Part shown: piece by piece, positions 16,097 to 24,976 of the stretch | Numbering within the stretch: the first letter of the stretch is position 1 | Layout: every line of letters starts with the position of its first letter | NCBI GenBank assembly: GCA_031386065.1 | Contig: JANNBZ010000167.1 | Location: 1-44,514 of the forward strand | Source: JANYJJ01 sp031386065 | GTDB taxonomy: Bacteria; Pseudomonadota; Gammaproteobacteria; Burkholderiales; Burkholderiaceae_C | Direction: 5' to 3' | Length of the DNA stretch: 44,514 nucleotides | The notes under the pieces: model-generated | Told to the model about the DNA's origin: nothing | The model's database searches: none | Seen by the model: only the letters and a program-made list of their open reading frames with translations | Position numbers and translations under genes: made by a program

Positions 16097-17215
16097 ATGG
16101 CATCCCTCGATCTCGTCAACGTGCAGAAGAGCTTCGGCTCCGTGAAGGTCCTGCACGACATCTCCATCGCCATGCAAGACGGCGAGTTCCTGGTACTCGT
16201 GGGCCCGTCGGGCTGCGGCAAGAGCACCTTGATGAACATCATCGCGGGGCTGGAGGAGCCCAGCGGCGGCCTGGTCAGACTGCAAGAGCGCGACATCACG
16301 AACGTTGCACCCGCCGAGCGCAACATCTCGATGGTGTTCCAGTCGTACGCGCTGTACCCGAACATGACGGTCGCCAAGAACATCGAGTTCCCGCTTGAGA
16401 TGCGCAAGGTCGAAAAGTCGAAGCGCGCCGAGCGGGTGCAGTCGGTGGCGAAGCTGTTGCAGATCGAGCACCTGCTCGACCGCAAGCCGCGCCAGCTGTC
16501 GGGCGGCCAACGCCAGCGCGTGGCCATCGGGCGCGCCCTGGCCCGTGAACCGCAGCTCTACCTGTTCGACGAGCCGCTGTCGAACCTGGACGCGCAACTG
16601 CGTGTGGACATGCGCACCGAGATCAAAAAGCTGCACCAGCGCCTGAAGGCCACCATCGTCTACGTCACCCACGACCAGATCGAAGCGATGACGCTCGCCA
16701 CCCGCATTGCCGTGATGAAGGGCGGTGTGCTGCAGCAACTGGGGACGCCGTCGGAGGTCTACAACCGGCCGGCCAATACGTTTGTCGCCGGCTTCATGGG
16801 CTCGCCGCGCATGAACCTGCTGAAAGCGCACGCGACGGCACAGGCCGACGGCGTGGCTTTGGCGATCGACGGTGGCGGCGCCACACTGCGGATCGACGTG
16901 CCAACGCAAATGGTGCCGGCGGCCCTGCTCGGGGCGAAGGGCCAGGCGGTGATCGCCGGCATTCGCGCTGAAGCCGTCACGCTGGCCGGGCCGGACATGG
17001 TGGCGACGCCGCTGCAACGCTCGTTCGAAGCGCGGGTCGAGGTGATCGAGCCGACCGGCGCCGACACCCTGGTGGTGCTGAACCTGGGCGGCCAGGAGTT
17101 CACCGCCCGACTCGAGCCCGACGTGCCCTTGCGCCCCGGCCAGACGGCGCGCTTCCTGGTCGACCTGAGCAAGCTGGTGTGCTTCGACCCGCAATCCGAA
17201 GCGCTGCTCGCGTGA
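16097..17215 (+). CDS. ABC sugar transporter ATP-binding protein (MalK/UgpC-like)
   Basis: 372 residues. Walker A GPSGCGKST (about residues 36-44), signature LSGGQRQRVAIGRAL, Walker B LYLFDEPLSNLD and the switch His in VYVTHDQIEAMTLA are all intact. The C-terminal 130 residues form the regulatory OB-fold (TOBE) domain of the MalK group. It powers uptake by the two upstream permeases. Its stop overlaps a possible GTG start (17212) of the next gene. Confidence 0.95.
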   Translation: MASLDLVNVQKSFGSVKVLHDISIAMQDGEFLVLVGPSGCGKSTLMNIIAGLEEPSGGLVRLQERDITNVAPAERNISMVFQSYALYPNMTVAKNIEFPLEMRKVEKSKRAERVQSVAKLLQIEHLLDRKPRQLSGGQRQRVAIGRALAREPQLYLFDEPLSNLDAQLRVDMRTEIKKLHQRLKATIVYVTHDQIEAMTLATRIAVMKGGVLQQLGTPSEVYNRPANTFVAGFMGSPRMNLLKAHATAQADGVALAIDGGGATLRIDVPTQMVPAALLGAKGQAVIAGIRAEAVTLAGPDMVATPLQRSFEARVEVIEPTGADTLVVLNLGGQEFTARLEPDVPLRPGQTARFLVDLSKLVCFDPQSEALLA

Positions 17216-17220
17216 ACCGC

Positions 17221-18732
17221 ATGGACCAGGACAACTTCGACGTGGTCATCATCGGCTCCGGTGTCGGCGGGGGTGCGATTGCACGCCAGCTCGCTGGCAG
17301 CGCGGCCCGCGTGCTCTTGCTCGAGCGCGGCCCGGCGCTGCCGCGCGAGGCCCAGAACTGGAGCCCCGAGGCGGTGTTCTGCGAGCAGCGCTACCGCTGC
17401 GACGAGACCTGGTATGCCGATGGGCGGCCGTTCTCGCCGGGCATGTACTACTTTGTCGGCGGCCACACCAAGTTCTATGGCAACGCGATGTTCCGCTTCC
17501 GCGAACGTGACTTCGGTGCGGTCGAACATGACGAAGGCACTTCGCCGGCGTGGCCGATCGACTACGCCACGCTCGAGCCCTGGTATGGCGAGGCCGAACG
17601 CATCTTCGGCGTGCGCGGCCAGGCCGGCACCGACCCGACCGAGCCACCACGCAGCGCCGGCTACGCGCACGCCCCGGTGCCGCACGAGCCTTTGCTCGTC
17701 GAGATCGAACAGCGGCTGCGCGCCCAGGGCCTGCAACCGTTCCCGATGCCGTGCGCGGTCGACAGCGGCCCTGGTGGGCGCTGCGTGCGCTGCGCGAACT
17801 GCGATGCCTTTCCGTGCAAGATCGACGCGAAGGGCGACGCCGAGATCAAACTCGTGCGCCCGGCACTGCAGGCAGGCAACGTCGAATTGCGCACCGGCGC
17901 GTATGTCGAACGGCTGCTGACCGACCCGGGCGGCCGCCGCATCGTCGCCGCCGAGATCGTGCAAGGCGGCGTGCGCAGCCGCATCAGCGCGGGGCTGTTC
18001 GTGCTGAGTGCGGGCGCCATCAATTCGGCCGCGCTGCTGCTGCGCTCGGCCAATGCACAGCACCCGCGCGGGCTGGCCAACAGCAGTGATGCCGTCGGCC
18101 GCCACTACATGACCCACAACACAACCGCGCTGATGGCCGTGCACCCGTTCAAGATCAACACCACGCGCTTCCCGAAAACGCTGGCGGTGCACGATTTTTA
18201 TTTCGGTGACGGGCCGGGCGCGACGCCGATGGGCAGCCTGCAACTGCTCGGCAAGATTCACGAGCCGATGCTGCGTGCGCCGCTGGCGGCGGTGCCGAAG
18301 TTTGTGCGCACCGCGCTGGCGCGCCGCAGCGTGGACTGGTACGCGCAGAGTGAAGACCTGCCGCGCCCCGACAGCCGCATCACGCTGCGCCCCGACGGCG
18401 CCATCAACCTGCACTGGCAGCGCAGCAACCTGTCGGCGCACCGCCGTTGGGTGGCGCGCTGCAAAAGCATTCTGCGTGGCACGGGCTACCCGCTCGTGTT
18501 GTCGAGTTCGTTCGACACCGAGGTCGTGTCGCACCAATGTGGCACCGCGCGTTTCGGCACCGACCCGGCGCACTCCGTGCTCGACCCCTTGTGCAAAGCC
18601 TGGGACCACGACAACCTGTACGTTGTCGACGCCGCTTTCTTCCCGTCGTCGGCGGCGGTCAATCCGGCCTTGACGGTGGCGGCACAAGCGCTGCGCGTGG
18701 GCCACCACCTGCGCACGAAGGTGCTGCAATGA
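17221..18732 (+). CDS. GMC-family FAD-dependent oxidoreductase
   Basis: 503 residues from ATG 17221; GTG 17212 would add three residues. The FAD-binding GSGVGGGAIARQLA is at residues 10-23. A cysteine-rich segment CVRCANCDAFPCK lies near residues 189-201 and is shared with some sugar-oxidising GMC enzymes. The C-terminal GMC block includes HQCGTARFG and NPALTVAAQALR, with the active-site His and Asn. No secretion signal is seen, so it is probably cytoplasmic. The context suggests oxidation of a ring or primary hydroxyl of the imported sugar. It overlaps the next gene by 4 bases. Confidence 0.88.
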   Translation: MDQDNFDVVIIGSGVGGGAIARQLAGSAARVLLLERGPALPREAQNWSPEAVFCEQRYRCDETWYADGRPFSPGMYYFVGGHTKFYGNAMFRFRERDFGAVEHDEGTSPAWPIDYATLEPWYGEAERIFGVRGQAGTDPTEPPRSAGYAHAPVPHEPLLVEIEQRLRAQGLQPFPMPCAVDSGPGGRCVRCANCDAFPCKIDAKGDAEIKLVRPALQAGNVELRTGAYVERLLTDPGGRRIVAAEIVQGGVRSRISAGLFVLSAGAINSAALLLRSANAQHPRGLANSSDAVGRHYMTHNTTALMAVHPFKINTTRFPKTLAVHDFYFGDGPGATPMGSLQLLGKIHEPMLRAPLAAVPKFVRTALARRSVDWYAQSEDLPRPDSRITLRPDGAINLHWQRSNLSAHRRWVARCKSILRGTGYPLVLSSSFDTEVVSHQCGTARFGTDPAHSVLDPLCKAWDHDNLYVVDAAFFPSSAAVNPALTVAAQALRVGHHLRTKVLQ

Positions 18733-19496
18733 CGGCCGCCCGACCGTTGGCGGTGGTCACCGGCGCGCGGCGCGGCATTGGCGCCGGCATCGCGATCGAG
18801 CTGGCTTCGCGCGGCTTCGACATCGCGCTGACCGACATCGACGCCGCTGGCGCCGAGCCCACGCTTGAAGCCATCGGCACGCACGGCGCACGCTGCCGGC
18901 TGTTCGAGTCCGACCTCGGCCGCATCGAAGACCACGCCGATGTGCTCACAGCCATCGTCACCTGGGGCGGCGCCGTGTCGTGCCTGGTCAACAACGCAGG
19001 CATCGCCGCGCCGAGCCGCGGCGACCTGCTGGCCGTGACGCCCGAGTCGTTCGACCGCGTGCTGGATGTGAACCTGCGTGGCACCTTCTTTTTCACGCAA
19101 GCGGTGGCGCGACACATGGTCGAGGCGCCTTCATTGCGGCCGCGTTCCATCGTCACCGTGTCGTCGGTCAGCGTCGACATGGCGTCGATCGAACGCGCTG
19201 AATACTGCCTGTCCAAATCCGCCCTCGGCATGTTGACGAAGTTGTTTGCGCTGCGCCTGGCGCCACTGGGCATCGGCGTGTTTGAAGTGCAACCGGGCGT
19301 GATCCGCACGCCAATGACCGAAGCCGTCGCACAGGTCTACGAGCAACGCATCGCGGCCGGCCTGGTGCCGATGGCGCGCTGGGGCCAGCCCGAAGACGTA
19401 GCGCGCGCTGTCGCTGCGCTAGCCGACGGGCAACTTGCCTTTTCCACCGGGAGCGTCATCCAAGTGGATGGCGGGCTTTCGATTTCCAGACTATGA
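18729..19496 (+). CDS. Short-chain dehydrogenase/reductase (SDR)
   Basis: 255 residues, the classical SDR length. The cofactor motif TGARRGIGAGIA is at residues 11-22, NNAG near 90, and the catalytic Ser region VSSVSVD with YCLSK further on. The closing VDGGLSISRL is typical of sugar-dehydrogenase-like SDRs. The start ATGA overlaps the preceding stop, and its own stop overlaps the next start in the same way, so the three oxidoreductases are translationally coupled and probably act on one pathway. Confidence 0.93.
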   Translation: MTAARPLAVVTGARRGIGAGIAIELASRGFDIALTDIDAAGAEPTLEAIGTHGARCRLFESDLGRIEDHADVLTAIVTWGGAVSCLVNNAGIAAPSRGDLLAVTPESFDRVLDVNLRGTFFFTQAVARHMVEAPSLRPRSIVTVSSVSVDMASIERAEYCLSKSALGMLTKLFALRLAPLGIGVFEVQPGVIRTPMTEAVAQVYEQRIAAGLVPMARWGQPEDVARAVAALADGQLAFSTGSVIQVDGGLSISRL

Positions 19497-21109
19497 CCAC
19501 CGATTCGTACGACTACATCATCACCGGCGGCGGCTCGGCCGGCTGCGTGCTGGCCAACCGCTTGAGCGCCGACCCGTCGATCAGCGTGTTGCTGCTGGAG
19601 GCCGGCGGCTCTGACCGGCACCCGTTCTTTCACATGCCCGCCGGCTTTGCCAAGATGACCAAGGGCATTGGCTCGTGGGGCTGGCACACCGTGCCGCAAA
19701 AGCACTTGCAAAACCGCGTGCTGCGCTTCACGCAGGCCAAGGTCATCGGCGGCGGCTCGTCGATCAACGCGCAGCTCTACACGCGCGGCGTGCCGGCCGA
19801 CTATGACGAATGGGCCACCGAAGAAGGTGCTGCCGGCTGGTCCTACCGCGAGGTGCTGCCCTACTTCAAGCGCTCGGAAAACAACCAGCGCTTTGCCAAC
19901 GAGTTTCATGCCTACGGCGGGCCGCTCGGCGTGTCGAACCCGATCAGCCCGCTGCCGATCTGCGAGGCCTTTTTTCAGGCCGGCCAGGAACTCGGCATCC
20001 CGTTCAACCCCGACTTCAACGGCGCCGCGCAGCAAGGTCTGGGCTACTACCAACTCACGCAACTGAATGCCCGGCGCTCGTCGACCGCCAGCGGTTTCCT
20101 CGACAAGACCGTGCGCGCCCGACCGAACCTGCACGTGATGCTGAACATGCGCGCACTGCGCGTCGTGGTCGAAGGCGGCCGCGCAGTCGGTGTCGAGATC
20201 GTCAGCGGCAGCGTGCCGCACATCGTGCGGGCCGATCGCGAAGTCATCGTCTCCTCGGGCGCCGTCGGCTCGCCGAAGCTGTTGATGCAGTCGGGCATAG
20301 GCCCGGCCGACCACCTGCGTTCGGTCGGCGTGAAGGTGGTGCACGACCTGCCCGGCGTGGGCAGCAACCTGCAGGACCACCTCGACCTGTTCGTCATCGC
20401 CGAGTGCACCGGCGACCACACCTACGACAAATACAACCAGCCGCAACATGCCGCGCTGGCCGGCCTGCAATACCTGCTGCTGAAGACCGGGCCGGTCGCG
20501 TCGAGCCTGTTCGAGACCGGCGGTTTCTGGTACGCCGACTCGCAGGCGAAAGCGCGCTCGCCCGACATCCAGTTCCACCTCGGCTTGGGCTCCGGCATCG
20601 AGGCCGGCATCGCGAAGCTGCGCAACGCCGGCGTGACGCTGAACACCGCCTACCTGCGCCCGCGTTCGCGCGGCACGGTGCGCCTGGCCAGCGCCGACCC
20701 GGCCGCCGCGCCACTGCTCGACCCCAACTACTGGTCTGACCCGCACGACCGCGACATGGCGCTGAAGGGTTTGCGGCTGGCGCGCGAAATCATGAGCCAG
20801 CCGGCGCTGCGGCGCTATGTGCAGAACGAGGTGTTGCCCGGCAACCGCGTGACGAGCGAACAAGATCTCTTCGACTATGCCTGCGCGAACGCCAAGACAG
20901 ATCACCACCCGGTGGGCACCTGCCGCATCGGCCCAGACGGCGATCCGCGCAGCGTGGTGACGCCGGACCTGCGGCTGATCGGCATTCAGGGCCTGCGCGT
21001 CGTTGATGCATCTGTCATGCCGCGTGTGCCTTCGTGCAACACCAACGCGCCGACCATCATGGTGGCCGAAAAGGGCGCCGATCACATCCTCGGGCGCATC
21101 GCCGCTTGA
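19493..21109 (+). CDS. GMC-family oxidoreductase, choline/alcohol dehydrogenase type
   Basis: 538 residues with N-terminal FAD motif GGGSAGCVLANRLS (about residues 12-25), the GMC signature around GGGSSINAQLYTRG, and the C-terminal HHPVGTCRIG with the catalytic His followed by NTNAPTIMVAEK. It lacks the cysteine segment of the other GMC protein at 17221 and belongs to the choline dehydrogenase/alcohol oxidase branch, so the two are not recent duplicates. Coupled to the SDR upstream and followed by the DUF993 gene 16 bp later. Substrate unknown. Confidence 0.9.
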   Translation: MTTDSYDYIITGGGSAGCVLANRLSADPSISVLLLEAGGSDRHPFFHMPAGFAKMTKGIGSWGWHTVPQKHLQNRVLRFTQAKVIGGGSSINAQLYTRGVPADYDEWATEEGAAGWSYREVLPYFKRSENNQRFANEFHAYGGPLGVSNPISPLPICEAFFQAGQELGIPFNPDFNGAAQQGLGYYQLTQLNARRSSTASGFLDKTVRARPNLHVMLNMRALRVVVEGGRAVGVEIVSGSVPHIVRADREVIVSSGAVGSPKLLMQSGIGPADHLRSVGVKVVHDLPGVGSNLQDHLDLFVIAECTGDHTYDKYNQPQHAALAGLQYLLLKTGPVASSLFETGGFWYADSQAKARSPDIQFHLGLGSGIEAGIAKLRNAGVTLNTAYLRPRSRGTVRLASADPAAAPLLDPNYWSDPHDRDMALKGLRLAREIMSQPALRRYVQNEVLPGNRVTSEQDLFDYACANAKTDHHPVGTCRIGPDGDPRSVVTPDLRLIGIQGLRVVDASVMPRVPSCNTNAPTIMVAEKGADHILGRIAA

Positions 21110-21125
21110 GGGCCGGAGGACCACG

Positions 21126-22295
21126 ATGCTGATCACCCTGCCCCAAGCCGATGGCACGCTGAAGCGGTACGCGCTGAAGGCGTCGCCGATCGCACCGACC
21201 GGCGCGCTGCTGCCGTTCAACCGCACGGTTTACGCCGCCGCGCACGTGGTCGTTAACCCGCTGGCCACGCCCGACCCGTGGGACGCGTCACCCGCAGTCG
21301 ACTGGGAACGCACGCTCGCGTTTCGCGAGCACCTGTGGTCGCTTGGCTTCAAAGTGGCCGAAGCCATGGACACGGCGCAGCGCGGCATGGGTGTCGGCTG
21401 GCCAGTGGCGCGCGAACTGATCCAGCGCAGCCTGCGGCATGCGCGCAGCATCCCCGGCGCCGACCTGGCGTGCGGCGTCGGCACCGATCAACTGGCGCCG
21501 GGGCCTGATGTGACGCTGGCGCAGGTCGAAGCGGCCTACCGCAAGCAGCTCGCCGTGGTCGAGGCCGAAGGCGGCCGTGTGATCCTGATGGCCAGCCGTG
21601 CGCTGGCGGCCTGCGCACGCCACGCCGACGACTACCTCGCGCTGTATGGCCGACTGCTGGCCGACACCTCGAAGCCGGTGGTGCTGCACTGGCTGGGCGA
21701 CATGTTCGACCCGGCCCTTCACGGCTACTGGGGCAGCACCGATCTGCCCACCGCGCTGAACACCGTGGCCACGCTGGTGCGCGACAACGCCGCGCGCATC
21801 GAAGGCATCAAGGTCTCGCTGCTCGACGCGAAATGGGAACTCGACCTGCGCCGCCGCCTGCCGCCGGGCGTGAAGATGTACACCGGCGACGACTTCAACT
21901 ACGCCGAATTGATGGCCGACGATGGCGACGGTTTTTCGCACGGGCTGCTCGGCATCTTCGACCCGATTGCTCCGGTGGCAGCCGTGGCGCTGGGCGAATT
22001 GGCGGCCGGGCGCACGGCGCGGTTTCGCGAGCTGCTCGACCCGACGGTGGCGCTCTCGCGCGAGATCTTCCGGGCGCCGACACGCCACTACAAGGCGGGC
22101 ATCGTGTTGCTGGCCTGGCTGAACGGTCATCAGGCGCACTTCTCGATGGCGGCCGGGCTTCAGTCGGCGCGCGGCGCGGAGCACTACGCGCGCGTGTTCG
22201 AGCTGGCGGACCAGTGCGGCGTGCTGTCCGACCCCGAGCTGGCCTGCGTCCGCATGCGCCGTTTGATGTCGGTGCTGGCCGGCACCGACGAGTGA
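21126..22295 (+). CDS. DUF993 family protein (dihydrodipicolinate-synthase-like barrel)
   Basis: 389 residues from ATG 21126, preceded by GGAGGACCACG, a strong ribosome-binding site. It matches what I know of DUF993 proteins, usually described as dihydrodipicolinate-synthase-like TIM barrels: the DWERTLAFREHLWSLGFKVAEAMDTAQRGMG region near residues 58-88, KPVVLHWLGDMFDP near 180, and EGIKVSLLDAKWE near 225, where a Schiff-base Lys would be expected. It may cleave or condense a keto-acid or keto-sugar, but no activity is established to my knowledge. It is the last gene of the operon before a 349-bp gap. Confidence 0.8.
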   Translation: MLITLPQADGTLKRYALKASPIAPTGALLPFNRTVYAAAHVVVNPLATPDPWDASPAVDWERTLAFREHLWSLGFKVAEAMDTAQRGMGVGWPVARELIQRSLRHARSIPGADLACGVGTDQLAPGPDVTLAQVEAAYRKQLAVVEAEGGRVILMASRALAACARHADDYLALYGRLLADTSKPVVLHWLGDMFDPALHGYWGSTDLPTALNTVATLVRDNAARIEGIKVSLLDAKWELDLRRRLPPGVKMYTGDDFNYAELMADDGDGFSHGLLGIFDPIAPVAAVALGELAAGRTARFRELLDPTVALSREIFRAPTRHYKAGIVLLAWLNGHQAHFSMAAGLQSARGAEHYARVFELADQCGVLSDPELACVRMRRLMSVLAGTDE

Positions 22296-22512
22296 GCCGG
22301 CACAGCACGTCATGAGCACCCTCACACCTGCCGCCGCGCGTCAGGCCCCCCGAGATGGTCAACCCGACATGACGAGCGCCAGACCCGACGCCACCACGGC
22401 GTGCGGCTCTGCGAGCACGACCGCCCATTCGATCTGAATCGCGCGGCCCGCGGCGCTTCGCCGCAGCAACGGTGAAACATGGGATCAACCTGTTTTTTTT
22501 TCGCGCATTTTT
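22296..22512. other. Intergenic stretch without a recognised gene
   Basis: No convincing gene or terminator is visible between the DUF993 stop and the porin operator. A 41-codon frame at 22311-22436 lacks a good ribosome-binding site and recognisable similarity. The last 30 bases contain T-runs (TTTTTTTTT near 22492-22500), which may help melt the porin promoter. Confidence 0.5.
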
Positions 22513-22524
22513 TGGAACGTTCCA
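22513..22524. promoter_or_regulatory. LacI-type operator TGGAACGTTCCA (site 3)
   Basis: Third perfect copy of the 12-bp palindrome, 121 bp before the porin start. TATTTT (22525-22530) immediately after it could be the -10 element, placing the operator in the spacer as at 6409; no good -35 is seen. This places the porin in the same LacI regulon as the transporter. Confidence 0.82.
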
Positions 22525-22530
22525 TATTTT

Positions 22531-22595
22531 GCGCTGTGGCACAGACAGCCACAGCGCGAGTGTTCCGCGTGAGCAGCGCCCGCTGCTCACGTTTT
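22531..22595 (+). terminator. Tandem leader hairpins, the second terminator-like
   Basis: GCGCTGTGGC-ACAGACA-GCCACAGCGC (22531-22557) is a perfect 10-bp stem. CGTGAGCAGCG-CC-CGCTGCTCACG (22568-22591) is a perfect 11-bp stem followed by TTTT (22592-22595), as in an intrinsic terminator. Both lie between the operator and the porin gene, so they would be in the porin mRNA leader unless a promoter lies after them, which I do not see. They may act as an attenuator, as a terminator for read-through from the upstream operon, or as mRNA-stabilising structures. Confidence 0.6.
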
Positions 22596-22644
22596 CATGT
22601 TCGGGGCAGTTCACCCCGGACAACCACCCAGAGGAGACGATGAG

Positions 22645-23862
22645 ATGAAGAAGATCAATGGATTGACGGCGTCAAGACTGACGTTGGCATTGGCCACGGC
22701 ATTCGCGGGATCACAGGCCCAGGCTGTCGATTTCGACGGCTACTTTCGCGCCGGCACAGGGGCAACGTCCAAAGGCGCCGCCCGTGCCTGCTACAACCTG
22801 AGCGGTGCCGGTGTCAGTGGTGCGGGCACGCACTACCGGCTGGGCAACGAGTGCGATTTCTACGGTGAATTCGGTCTCGCCCAGACCGGCAAGGTCGAAA
22901 GCCTGACATACAAGGCCAAGGTCATGATCGCCCAGTACAACCCGGGCACCGACACCGGCGCTTCGAGCACCAGCTTCAATCAGATGTACGTCGAGGGCAA
23001 GGGCTTCGACATTTCGCCGACCACCAACTTCTGGGTCGGCAAGCGTTTCTACGGCCGCGTCGATGTGCACATCCTGGACTACAAGTTCGTGCAGATGGAC
23101 GGCGTGGGTGCGGGTGCCGATGAGATCAACGTCGCGGGCGGCAAACTCGGCCTGGCCTACTTCCGCAACGACAACGGCAACCTCGGCTCGTCCACCACGC
23201 CTGGCACCCGACTCAATGCCGACCTGACCGACATCGCAGTCAATCCGGGTGGCAAGTTGCGCGTGACCGGCACCTTCACCAAGGGCGACTTCACCGGTGG
23301 CACCAGCGGCTTCGGTCTGAGCTTGCAGCACGACCAGGCCAATTTTCTGGGCCTCGGCGGCGGCAACACCTTGTGGGTGCAGTACGCGCAGGGCTCGGCC
23401 GGCATGAGCCAGAATTTCGGCGACCTGACGGCCGCATCGGGCAGCAAGGGATTCCGCGTGGTCGAGAGCCTGACCTGGCAGCAAGGCCCGCTCGGTGGAC
23501 AGGCGGTGGCATTGTGGGAAACCAACAAGGACGCCGCCACCAGCCTGAAGACCGACATGGTCTCGTTGGGTGGGCGCGCTTCGTACGCGGTGACCAAGAA
23601 CTTCAAGCTGGTGGGTGAGTTGGGAGCGTCGCAGAAGAAGCCGCAGGGCCAGGCCACACAGAACCTCACGAAGTTCACTTTTGCACCGACCTTGTCGACC
23701 GGGCCGGACTTCTGGAACCGCCCCGAGTTGCGCCTGTACGTGACCACGGCAAAATGGAACAGCGCTGCCAACGCCGCTTATGGGTTGGCCGGACTGACAG
23801 GGCTGAGCAACGGCAAGACCAGCGGCTCCAGCTACGGCGCGCAAGTCGAAATGTGGTTCTGA
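22645..23862 (+). CDS. LamB-like carbohydrate porin
   Basis: 405 residues from ATG 22645, preceded by AGAGGAGACGATGAG; the signal peptide ends at SQAQA before VDFDGYFRAG. The mature protein has alternating beta-strand pattern, the maltoporin-like segment GRVDVHILDYKFVQMDGVGAGADEI split around residue 140-165, and a terminal aromatic (VEMWF) as expected for an outer-membrane barrel. It would admit the sugar imported by the ABC system encoded upstream. The operator at 22513 supports shared control. A 16-residue longer in-frame start at 22597 would spoil the signal peptide and is rejected. Confidence 0.9.
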   Translation: MKKINGLTASRLTLALATAFAGSQAQAVDFDGYFRAGTGATSKGAARACYNLSGAGVSGAGTHYRLGNECDFYGEFGLAQTGKVESLTYKAKVMIAQYNPGTDTGASSTSFNQMYVEGKGFDISPTTNFWVGKRFYGRVDVHILDYKFVQMDGVGAGADEINVAGGKLGLAYFRNDNGNLGSSTTPGTRLNADLTDIAVNPGGKLRVTGTFTKGDFTGGTSGFGLSLQHDQANFLGLGGGNTLWVQYAQGSAGMSQNFGDLTAASGSKGFRVVESLTWQQGPLGGQAVALWETNKDAATSLKTDMVSLGGRASYAVTKNFKLVGELGASQKKPQGQATQNLTKFTFAPTLSTGPDFWNRPELRLYVTTAKWNSAANAAYGLAGLTGLSNGKTSGSSYGAQVEMWF

Positions 23863-23884
23863 TCCGCATGTTCTGATCCGCCCT

Positions 23885-23914
23885 GCACCGAGCCGGTCGA
23901 TCCCGGCCCGGTGC
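23885..23914 (+). terminator. Hairpin after the porin gene
   Basis: GCACCGAGCCGG and CCCGGCCCGGTGC pair into a GC-rich imperfect stem with loop TCGAT, 22 bases after the porin stop. The following CTCTTGG is only weakly T-rich, so termination is plausible but not certain. Confidence 0.5.
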
Positions 23915-23977
23915 TCTTGGCAGCGCGAGGCCTGCCATGGCGCCATCAAGGGCCTGAAAACATGAAAGGGTGTCGGT

Positions 23978-24976
23978 ATGAAACCGGTCCGCTGGGGCAT
24001 TCTTTCCACCGCGCGAATCGCCACTGAAAAAGTCATCCCCGGGATGCGCAAAAGCGCGATGGTCGAAGTAATCGCTATCGCGTCACGCAGCCTGACCACG
24101 GCTCAGGCGGCGGCCGACCGGCTCGGCATCGCGCGGGCCTGCGGTTCATACGCCGAGCTGCTGGCCGACCCGGATATCGACGCGGTCTACAACCCGCTGC
24201 CGAACCATTTGCACGTGCCGCTGACGCTGGCGGCGGCGCAGGCCGGCAAGCATGTGCTTTGCGAGAAGCCGATCTCTCTCACGGCGGCCGAACTCGACGT
24301 GCTCAGGCCCTACGCGTCGCGCGTGCACATCCGCGAAGCGTTCATGGTCCGCTTTCATCCGCAGTGGATCGAAACGCGACGCCTGGTTCGGGCCAACGCG
24401 ATTGGCGAACTGCGCACCATGCACGTGTCGTTCAGCTACTTCAATGACGACCCGGCCAACATCCGCAACCTGGTCGCCACCGGCGGCGGCGCGCTGTATG
24501 ACATCGGCTGCTACGCAATCGCCGCCGGGCGCTGGTTCTTTGACGGCAACCCGACGCGCGTCATCGCAAGCATCGACCCCGACCCGCGTTTCAACACCGA
24601 CCGCACCACCACCGGATTGCTGGAATTCGAAGGCGGCCGGCAGCTCAGTTTTTCGGTCTCGACCCAGGCGGCCCCGCAGCAGCGGATCGACCTCATCGGC
24701 ACCCGGGGTCGCATCGAAATCCAGGTTCCGTTCAACGCGCCGCAGGATGCCACCACGACCTACAGCATCAGCGACAGCGGCGCATCGAGCGCCTCCGCCA
24801 TGCGCACCGTGACGCTGCCCCGAGCCGACCAGTACCAGCTGCAGGCCGAGGCGTTTTCGATCGCCGTGCGAACCGAACGCCCCGACGCATCCGGGCTCGC
24901 CGACGCTGAATGGAACATGCGTGTCATCGATGCGCTGTTCGCCTCCGCCAAGAGCGGCCACCTGGAGCGACCATGA
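23978..24976 (+). CDS. Gfo/Idh/MocA-family oxidoreductase (sugar dehydrogenase-like)
   Basis: 332 residues. It has a Rossmann start VRWGILSTARIATEKVIPG and the CEKPISLTAAE motif at about residue 94, followed by REAFMVRFHPQW. It resembles NADP-dependent D-xylose dehydrogenase and glucose-fructose oxidoreductase more than the copy at 6471 does. It is coupled to the next gene by a 4-base ATGA overlap. No LacI operator lies before it. It probably oxidises the C1 of an aldose or reduces a keto-sugar. Confidence 0.88.
   Translation: MKPVRWGILSTARIATEKVIPGMRKSAMVEVIAIASRSLTTAQAAADRLGIARACGSYAELLADPDIDAVYNPLPNHLHVPLTLAAAQAGKHVLCEKPISLTAAELDVLRPYASRVHIREAFMVRFHPQWIETRRLVRANAIGELRTMHVSFSYFNDDPANIRNLVATGGGALYDIGCYAIAAGRWFFDGNPTRVIASIDPDPRFNTDRTTTGLLEFEGGRQLSFSVSTQAAPQQRIDLIGTRGRIEIQVPFNAPQDATTTYSISDSGASSASAMRTVTLPRADQYQLQAEAFSIAVRTERPDASGLADAEWNMRVIDALFASAKSGHLERP

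Noticed and set aside
22311..22436. 41-codon frame after the DUF993 gene
   Set aside because: No good ribosome-binding site and low-complexity translation.
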